This document shows positions 6,408 through 11,205 of a stretch of DNA of 11,205 bases, in pieces. The notes under the pieces were generated by a model that was not told the DNA's origin, made no database searches, and saw only the letters and a list, made by a program, of their open reading frames with translations. The stretch spans positions 1 through 11,205 of the forward strand of contig JAZSMS010000061.1 of the NCBI GenBank assembly GCA_045536015.1, given 5' to 3'. Numbering within the stretch: position 1 is the first letter of the stretch; the number at the start of each line of letters is the position of its first letter. This stretch comes from JAZSMS01 sp045536015. GTDB lineage: Bacteria > Bacillota > Clostridia > Christensenellales > QALW01. Position numbers and translations under genes: made by a program.

Positions 6408-7529
6408 CTACTTTCGTTTAAATCTGCGAAGATGTGTTGCGGCTTCTATTATCTTTTGGCAAGCAAAGTCAACCTCGTCTATCGTGTTAAAAGCACCAAA
6501 GCTTAAACGGACGGTTGCCTCGGCTTGTGCAAGAGGAATATTCATGCTTGAAAGCACGTGGCTGATTTTACTGTTACGGCTTGTGCAGGCAGAGCCTTTG
6601 CCTATTAAAACGTGTTCTTCAAGTGCGTTTTGCAAAGTCGAAGCGCGTACGCCTTTAATGCAAACCGATAAAATATTAGGTGCGCTATCAGCTAAGGTGA
6701 ATTTTACGTCATCTAATTGCGATAGTTGCTTAACGTATTCTTGCTTTATTTGTTTTAAGTGCGACGAAAACTCGTTTGCACTTTTTAATTCTTCTAAGGC
6801 GCGCGCAAAGCCAACGCAGCCCGGAACGTTTACCGTACCCGAGCGCATATCGTTTTGCTGACCGCCGCCCTGAATAAACGCTTTAAACGGTGTTCCGCTT
6901 TTAACAAACAGGGCTCCTACGCCTTTAGGCCCGTGAACCTTGTGTGCAGAGACCGAATACATATCAACACCCAACTCTTTCATATTTGTGCATACGTGCA
7001 TAAATGCCTGAACGCCGTCAGAATGAAAGAGAATATTCTTATTTATCGTCTTAACGGTTTTTGCAAGCAGGCCTATATCGTTTACTGCGCCCGTTTCGTT
7101 ATTAACGTGCATTATGCTGACTAAAGAAGTCTTTTCGGTTATAAGCGACGCTAAAACGTCGGGGTTAACTTTGCCAGTCTCGTCGACGGGGCAAAGGATA
7201 AACTTAACGTTTTTATCTCTTAAAGTGCGCTCGCAATTTAATATTGCGTGGTGCTCAACAGAAGAAACAATAACCTCACTATTTGGCTGTGCGCAGGCAA
7301 GAGCCGTGTTATTGCTTTCCGTTCCACCTGAGGTAAAAATTATTTCTTTGTCAAGGCAACCTAAAAACGAAGCAAGCGTCTTTTTAGCTGATAAAAAAAG
7401 CTTTTCGGTTTCGAGTGCTTTATAGTAAGAGGACGAAATATTATAAAAGCTATCCTTAGAAAGCGTGCAAATTTCGTCGGCTACGCAAGGAAAAATTTGC
7501 GTTGTGGCACTGTTATCAAGATATATCAT
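6408..7529 (-). CDS. nifS: Cysteine desulfurase, NifS/IscS family (NifZ-type partner of ThiI)
   Basis: This PLP enzyme takes sulfur from cysteine, leaving alanine and an enzyme persulfide. In the 373 residues, the start MIYLDNSATT, VEHHAI (H93 or H94, over the cofactor), HSDGVQAF (169-176), SAHKVHGPKGVGAL with the PLP lysine K197, and GSACTSR with the catalytic cysteine C315 are all present. The usual GGGQE is GGGQQ here (221-225). The short, uninterrupted active-site loop is like IscS. It lies directly before thiI, as nifZ does in Bacillus, so its main job is probably to charge ThiI for s4U. General iron-sulfur assembly cannot be excluded, but no iscU or sufU gene is adjacent. The ATG overlaps the upstream stop codon (ATGA at 7529-7526), and AAAGG at 7537-7541 is a suitable ribosome binding site. 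Confidence 0.94.
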   Translation of the reverse strand: MIYLDNSATTQIFPCVADEICTLSKDSFYNISSSYYKALETEKLFLSAKKTLASFLGCLDKEIIFTSGGTESNNTALACAQPNSEVIVSSVEHHAILNCERTLRDKNVKFILCPVDETGKVNPDVLASLITEKTSLVSIMHVNNETGAVNDIGLLAKTVKTINKNILFHSDGVQAFMHVCTNMKELGVDMYSVSAHKVHGPKGVGALFVKSGTPFKAFIQGGGQQNDMRSGTVNVPGCVGFARALEELKSANEFSSHLKQIKQEYVKQLSQLDDVKFTLADSAPNILSVCIKGVRASTLQNALEEHVLIGKGSACTSRNSKISHVLSSMNIPLAQAEATVRLSFGAFNTIDEVDFACQKIIEAATHLRRFKRK

Positions 7530-8050
7530 TGCAAAGCCTTTCTTATAAGTGATAATAAAGCTTCATTAGGCTCAAGAACGATAACTAGTTGTCCATTTTG
7601 TTCGGCAAATAAAATATATTTTTTGTCGTCACCATTAAGCGAAAAATCAAGCTTTTTTGCCTGCAAAGCATCAAAGCGCTCTTTAGAAAAAGGCTCGATG
7701 CGCTTAAAGGCATCAAATTTTATTGTTAAAACTTCTTTTCTCTTTTCAAGATTTTTAATTTTTGCAACGGTTAAGGTGTTATCTTCGCCGTCAACGAGAT
7801 AGTCGTATTCTATATTGCACGAATCTTTAATAAAGTAAGAAATTGCGGCTATCACGCCAAAAAGTATTGTGCCGATAACGTTTAAAGTGGCGGGAATAGA
7901 GAAAATAAGCGAAAACAAAATGCTTATTGCCAAAACAAGCGCAAAGGCAAGGGAGAAAGTAAAAACTGCCGAAAAAATACTGTGCTTTAACTTGTCTTTT
8001 TGCTGTGCTTGTTCGTCATTAATACGGACGGTCTGCTCTAAAAAATCCAT
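7526..8050 (-). CDS. Two-TM membrane protein, DUF6106-like
   Basis: The 174-residue protein has a polar N-terminus, two adjacent hydrophobic segments (about 25-51 and 55-74) and a soluble C-terminal domain of 100 residues. The segment NIEYDYLVDGEDNTLTVAKI after the second span, followed by KRKEVLTIKFDAFKRIEP, resembles the Clostridia DUF6106 family, a small PH-like or YdbT-like membrane group. I make this assignment from memory and it could be wrong; the topology is clear regardless. It is the first gene of the nifS-thiI operon, with its own sigma-A promoter and an AGGAG site at 8056-8060, and is coupled to nifS by ATGA. No enzymatic motif is visible. A regulatory or membrane-tethering role in sulfur transfer would be speculation. 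Confidence 0.75.
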   Translation of the reverse strand: MDFLEQTVRINDEQAQQKDKLKHSIFSAVFTFSLAFALVLAISILFSLIFSIPATLNVIGTILFGVIAAISYFIKDSCNIEYDYLVDGEDNTLTVAKIKNLEKRKEVLTIKFDAFKRIEPFSKERFDALQAKKLDFSLNGDDKKYILFAEQNGQLVIVLEPNEALLSLIRKALQ

Positions 8051-8055
8051 AATAA

Positions 8056-8060
8056 CTCCT
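8056..8060 (-). promoter_or_regulatory. Ribosome binding site of the DUF6106-like gene
   Basis: Minus-strand AGGAG lies 5 bases before the ATG at 8050 and supports that start. Confidence 0.8.
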
Positions 8061-8079
8061 AAAAAATTTATATACTAAA

Positions 8080-8108
8080 ATTATACAATAAAACACAAAG
8101 TTTATCAA
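8080..8108 (-). promoter_or_regulatory. Sigma-A type promoter of the DUF6106-nifS-thiI operon
   Basis: On the minus strand TTGATA (8108-8103) and TATAAT (8085-8080) are separated by exactly 17 bases, a near-consensus housekeeping promoter. The start would fall near 8073, giving a leader of about 22 bases including the AGGAG site. No operator-like repeat was noticed. Confidence 0.85.
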
Positions 8109-8110
8109 GC

Positions 8111-8138
8111 AAAAAAAGAAGAAGACTTACGCCTTCTC
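8111..8138 (-). terminator. Intrinsic terminator at the end of the ROK kinase gene
   Basis: On the minus strand AGAAGGC (8137-8131) pairs with GTCTTCT (8126-8120), with one G-T pair, around the loop GTAA, which contains the stop codon itself. TC and seven Ts follow. The coding region's last codons thus form half of the terminator. The next operon's -35 box begins only 3 bases further on. Confidence 0.85.
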
Positions 8139-8999
8139 CTTAATAAAATATTTAACTGCGCCTAAAAGATGAATTAAATCAAGATTATCAGGAACCCGAA
8201 TCTCTTTAATCGGCGTATCTGCCAAACCAAGGGTTAACTCGGTTTTAAATAAATCTATCGATTTAGAAACCTGTCCGCCTATAAACAAAACCTCTGTACC
8301 AAGCTCGTTAAAGGTTGGGCTTACAACTTTAGCGAGTAAGCAGCCAAGCTTTTTAAAAGCATTTATTGCAAGTTCCTCACCGTTAAAGGCTCGCTCGGCA
8401 ATTTGTTTTGCGTTTTCGGCGTCGCCGCCAAGGTCGCGATACAAACGAACCACGCCGCGTGCCGAAACAAAATCTTCGGCAATACCGTCAAGCAGCGGAG
8501 TTTTATATAACGAATAAAAGGAGGAACCCATTTCGTTAAGTAAAATTTTCCCGTCTTTTATTACTGCAAATCCAAGCCCTGTTCCAAGCATGGCGCATGC
8601 TGCATTTTTATCGTTTTCAGAAATGCAACCGTAAGCAAATGCCGTACTGTCGTGGATAAATGAAACTTTTGTATCGGGAAAAAATTCGTTAATCCAAGGT
8701 ATAAGCGAAACACCGTATAATGCCTGATATTTGTGCTTCATTAAGCTTGTGCCTGTTTTATAGTCAAACGGACCGGGCGTATCAACGCTTATGCCTATAA
8801 CGTTAAGGCTGTTTTTTTCGGCAAACTCTTTAAGGGCGCCGAGCAGGAGAGAATATGCTTGCTCTACCTGCTTTATATCGCCGTTTGAGTTAACCGCCTG
8901 TTGCATAAGCGAGCCCTCGATAAGTGCTACCTCAAGGTCAAAAAATGCCGCCTTTAAAAAGGTACCTCCTGCATCTATTGCTAAAATACAATCGCTCAT
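8127..8999 (-). CDS. ROK-family sugar kinase without zinc motif
   Basis: The 290-residue protein has the ASKHA phosphate loop DAGGT at 9-13 and SVDTPGPFD at 71-79. HD at 116-117 provides the probable catalytic base D117 (in place of the usual NDANAA), LGTGLG is at 138-143 and IGGQVS is at 250-255. It lacks the N-terminal helix-turn-helix of ROK repressors, so it is a kinase-type member acting on a sugar or amino sugar in the cytoplasm. The typical ROK zinc signature (GHxx...CxCGxxGCxE) is missing; the matching stretch, about 150-175, has no cysteines. The substrate therefore cannot be named, although the isomerase-like gene upstream suggests a hexose. No Shine-Dalgarno site is visible. The start lies 1 base after the upstream stop codon (TAATATG), indicating translational coupling. 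The gene ends in its own terminator. Confidence 0.85.
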   Translation of the reverse strand: MSDCILAIDAGGTFLKAAFFDLEVALIEGSLMQQAVNSNGDIKQVEQAYSLLLGALKEFAEKNSLNVIGISVDTPGPFDYKTGTSLMKHKYQALYGVSLIPWINEFFPDTKVSFIHDSTAFAYGCISENDKNAACAMLGTGLGFAVIKDGKILLNEMGSSFYSLYKTPLLDGIAEDFVSARGVVRLYRDLGGDAENAKQIAERAFNGEELAINAFKKLGCLLAKVVSPTFNELGTEVLFIGGQVSKSIDLFKTELTLGLADTPIKEIRVPDNLDLIHLLGAVKYFIKEKA

Positions 9000-9000
9000 A

Positions 9001-10791
9001 TTATTTAAGCATAGTCTTGTGAATTGTTGTCCAAGTACCGGGCTTGTTGTTTATAAATTCATATTCGCCAAATGCAGCAGGAATAACAACAATATCAAGA
9101 TATTTCATATCAAATTTAAGCGAAGGATCTTTCTTTGAACGAACCGTAACGTCTTCACCGTCAACAAGAGCAAGCACGTGGAAATCGTCGTTGGTGTTGT
9201 CGGTAAAGCGATCACCGAATTTAAGGTTTCTAAGCGAGAAATAAAGCTGTTCACATTCGCCTACTACGATTTCTTTGCCTTCTTCGTCTTCACGAACAAC
9301 GCGGTAGCCGCCGTTAACAAGGTGCTTTTCTACGTAGTCCTCAGTCATATTTCTGTTAAGGTTTATATCGCCGAAGTAGGTGTGAATCGGGCGGGGATTT
9401 CCGTCAAGGTCCTTACGGAGATAGTCGTACATTTTATAGGTGTACGAGCCAACCGTAAGCGAGCCGATTTCGAGAATAAGCTGGTTTTGACCCGATGCGT
9501 GAATAGTACCGGCAGGAATCATTACCTGTACGCCGGGCTTGCTTTCAACAGCGTGGATATATTTTTGATAGTCAACGGGCTGATGATCAATTTCGCTGCG
9601 CTTAACCTCGCGGATAAACTCGTCGGGGTCCTGACCGTTATTAAAGCCAAGATAGGTTTTTGCACCCTGAGCAACCTCAACAATATAGTAGCTTTCGTCC
9701 TGCCTGCCAAGCTCATTGTGGTTGGTCATAACGTATTCTGCGCCGGGATGAAGCTGAACTGACATATTTCCCGATGCGTGATAAGTATCGTCGTAATTGA
9801 AGCGAACGGGGAAGAAGCCGTGGAACTGCTCAAGGCATTTTTGTCCTAAAAGCTTATCACCGCACGATGCTACGAGTGCATAGAAGGGGAATTCAAATTC
9901 TCTATTATCAATATTAATAACTGTGCTTACTTCCATAGGAATCATATCAAAGATCCATGCACAGTTTTTCATAGCATTAGGAAGGTCGCGCTGCTTCATT
10001 GTGCGGTAGCCGCCCCAAACACCCTCAAGATAAACGGGACGCTGACGTACGGGGTAATCAAGTGCACGCGAAAGAAGTGCAAAAAGTGCCTTGGCTTCAA
10101 GAATCTGAAGGCTATCAGGATCATCACCGCAGATGTAGTAATCAAGCTGCTTGTTAGCCAAAAGCTTGCAACGAAGTGAGAAAGCAAGCTCAAAGTCAAC
10201 GTAGTAGCAGCGACGCATTGTAGCCTTGTAGGGAAGATCCTCGTCAGAGCCGTAATTGCGGTATGTGCCTGACTTAACGTTTAAAACTGCCTTTTTGGGT
10301 GTTACGTCAACAAAAATTTTAACGTCTGATAAATCAAACAATGGCTCGGAAAGAGCACCGTTGCCGTAAAGAACAATGGTCTTGCCTTCCTTATTAATAA
10401 GCTTTTCTTTAACAGCGGCAAGCTTTTCTTCGTCAAAAATACCTAAATATCCGTCTTTAAAGAGCTTCCCGTACAATAGAACGGGGTCCTTAACTCTGTC
10501 AACGGGAAGATAATCGGCAAATAATTGGCGAAGCTCCTCTGCAGTTTTGTAAATTGAAGCAACCGAGATAAATTCAACGTTTTTTGCAATAAGTGAATTT
10601 ACTGTATCAAAGGGGGCAGTCGTATAGCCATCGATAGCAATAACGGTATTTTTTTTAACGTTTTGTGCAAGAATTGCGGCAACTTGTGAATTACCTTTTG
10701 CAGTAAGCGAAAGGTCAATGCTTCCGTCGTTTGCAATATAGTTAATTGCATTAGGATCGTCATAGGGGAAGGGATTAAACATAAAGCTCAT
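9001..10791 (-). CDS. Class I mannose-6-phosphate isomerase-like protein with N-terminal extension
   Basis: The C-terminal part (about 250-596) looks like a type I phosphomannose isomerase cupin. WGGYRTMKQRD lies at 259-269, and the metal ligands are in SVQLHPG (Q346, H348), QDESYY (E366) and PAGTIHASG (H431). Such enzymes interconvert mannose-6-phosphate and fructose-6-phosphate with one zinc. Classic short bacterial ManA has about 315 residues; this protein has 596. The first 250 or so residues form an extra region containing TVIAIDGYTT (49-58), TIVLYGNGAL (138-147) and a YYVDFELAFSLR segment (196-207). This recalls a degenerate nucleotide-binding or kinase-like fold but has no intact P-loop lysine. 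I recall long forms in other Clostridia but cannot name the domain. Catalysis on mannose-6-phosphate is likely but unproven. The start at 10791 is supported by AAAGGAA at 10801-10807, about 9-11 bases upstream. It is followed by the ROK kinase. Confidence 0.82.
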   Translation of the reverse strand: MSFMFNPFPYDDPNAINYIANDGSIDLSLTAKGNSQVAAILAQNVKKNTVIAIDGYTTAPFDTVNSLIAKNVEFISVASIYKTAEELRQLFADYLPVDRVKDPVLLYGKLFKDGYLGIFDEEKLAAVKEKLINKEGKTIVLYGNGALSEPLFDLSDVKIFVDVTPKKAVLNVKSGTYRNYGSDEDLPYKATMRRCYYVDFELAFSLRCKLLANKQLDYYICGDDPDSLQILEAKALFALLSRALDYPVRQRPVYLEGVWGGYRTMKQRDLPNAMKNCAWIFDMIPMEVSTVINIDNREFEFPFYALVASCGDKLLGQKCLEQFHGFFPVRFNYDDTYHASGNMSVQLHPGAEYVMTNHNELGRQDESYYIVEVAQGAKTYLGFNNGQDPDEFIREVKRSEIDHQPVDYQKYIHAVESKPGVQVMIPAGTIHASGQNQLILEIGSLTVGSYTYKMYDYLRKDLDGNPRPIHTYFGDINLNRNMTEDYVEKHLVNGGYRVVREDEEGKEIVVGECEQLYFSLRNLKFGDRFTDNTNDDFHVLALVDGEDVTVRSKKDPSLKFDMKYLDIVVIPAAFGEYEFINNKPGTWTTIHKTMLK

Positions 10792-10800
10792 AATTATTTT

Positions 10801-10807
10801 TTCCTTT
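10801..10807 (-). promoter_or_regulatory. Ribosome binding site of the isomerase-like gene
   Basis: Minus-strand AAAGGAA lies 9 bases before the ATG at 10791. The next ATG at 10782 would be about 18 bases away, so the upstream start is preferred. Confidence 0.65.
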
Positions 10808-10829
10808 CTTTATAAATTGTATTTTAAAA

Positions 10830-11205
10830 TTATTTTAAAAGCTTAACAAATTCGCGCATCCAGTCTGCAAGATCATCGGGACGGCGCGAGGTAACAAGGT
10901 TTTTATCAACTACAACCGGTGCATTTTCGTAAATTGCACCTGCGTTGATAATATCATCCTTTATTCCGGGATAGCAGGTTGCTCTCATTCCTTTAAATAC
11001 ACCTGCGGTAATAAGAATTTGCGGTCCGTGACAGATAGCGCAAACAGGCTTTCCGGAAGCAAAAATTACTCTGGTTACGTTAATTGCGCTTTCGTTTTGA
11101 CGAATTTTTTCAGGTGCGGTTCCGCCGGGAAGAATAAGTCCGTCATAATCAGAAGCATTAAGCTCTTCAAAGCTCTTGTTTGCCTTTAAAGTAAAATGAT
11201 ACTTT
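10830..11205 (-). CDS. PfpI/DJ-1 family protein, N-terminus cut by window
   Basis: This gene is absent from a simple start-to-stop search because its start lies past the right edge. Reading the minus strand from 11204 gives 124 residues to the TAA at 10830. They contain DYDGLILPGG and the nucleophile elbow AICHGPQIL with the conserved cysteine, then ATCYPGIKDDIINAGA and a VTSRRPDD segment near the end. These are standard marks of the PfpI branch of the DJ-1 superfamily, which usually has 165-180 residues, so about 50 are missing, including the conserved glutamate. Members have been called intracellular proteases, chaperones or deglycases of methylglyoxal-damaged molecules; the true activity is disputed. 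A 38-base gap without a terminator separates it from the isomerase-like gene, so they probably share a transcript. Confidence 0.9.
   Translation of the reverse strand, partial: KYHFTLKANKSFEELNASDYDGLILPGGTAPEKIRQNESAINVTRVIFASGKPVCAICHGPQILITAGVFKGMRATCYPGIKDDIINAGAIYENAPVVVDKNLVTSRRPDDLADWMREFVKLLK

Noticed and set aside
6391..6861. Plus-strand open frame of 156 codons opposite nifS
   Set aside because: It overlaps the clearly conserved cysteine desulfurase active-site region on the other strand.
9178..9762. Plus-strand open frame of 194 codons inside the isomerase-like gene
   Set aside because: The opposite strand encodes conserved metal-binding motifs across the same region, so this is an antisense shadow.
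10808..10829. AT-rich palindromic run between the PfpI and isomerase-like genes as a terminator
   Set aside because: It has no GC stem and no defined T-run after a hairpin; it is more likely plain spacer within an operon.

Overview
The window looks like a chromosomal segment from a low-to-moderate GC Clostridia-type bacterium, probably a spore-former or a relative of one. The reasons are the gene set (a radical SAM protein followed by its DUF2344 partner and RNase G, a NifS-ThiI pair without a rhodanese domain, a DUF6106-like membrane protein), strong AGGAG-type ribosome binding sites, tight ATGA-coupled operons, and a small Asn/Cys-rich double-hydrophobic protein of a kind seen in spore-forming Clostridia. 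No species is named. An uncultured Christensenellales-like lineage is only a guess.

Region 1 (1-4038, plus strand): a tightly packed operon. It holds the end of a TIGR03960-type radical SAM protein, its DUF2344 companion, RNase G/E, and a full-length Sua5/YwlC threonylcarbamoyl-AMP synthase, closed by an intrinsic terminator. Region 2 (4039-5160): a structured AT-rich leader and a ParB-like protein that lacks a visible helix-turn-helix and has GARR in place of GERR. It converges, with overlapping stop codons, on a small membrane/Cys-rich protein on the minus strand. Region 3 (5131-8108, minus strand): a self-contained operon with a near-consensus sigma-A promoter, a DUF6106-like membrane protein, cysteine desulfurase, ThiI and a terminator. 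It supplies persulfide sulfur for 4-thiouridine in tRNA. Region 4 (8111-11205, minus strand): a probable operon of a PfpI/DJ-1 family protein (cut by the window edge), a 596-residue mannose-6-phosphate-isomerase-like protein with an unassigned N-terminal domain of about 250 residues, and a ROK-family sugar kinase without the usual zinc motif, ending in a terminator.

Together the window is mostly RNA metabolism and tRNA modification (RNase G, t6A, s4U) next to a carbohydrate-phosphate module. No mobile elements, CRISPR arrays, rRNA or tRNA genes were seen, and no stretch over 300 bases lacks a gene. The least explained items are the Cys-rich duplicated small protein, the reduced ParB-like protein with its folded leader, and the N-terminal domain of the isomerase-like protein.
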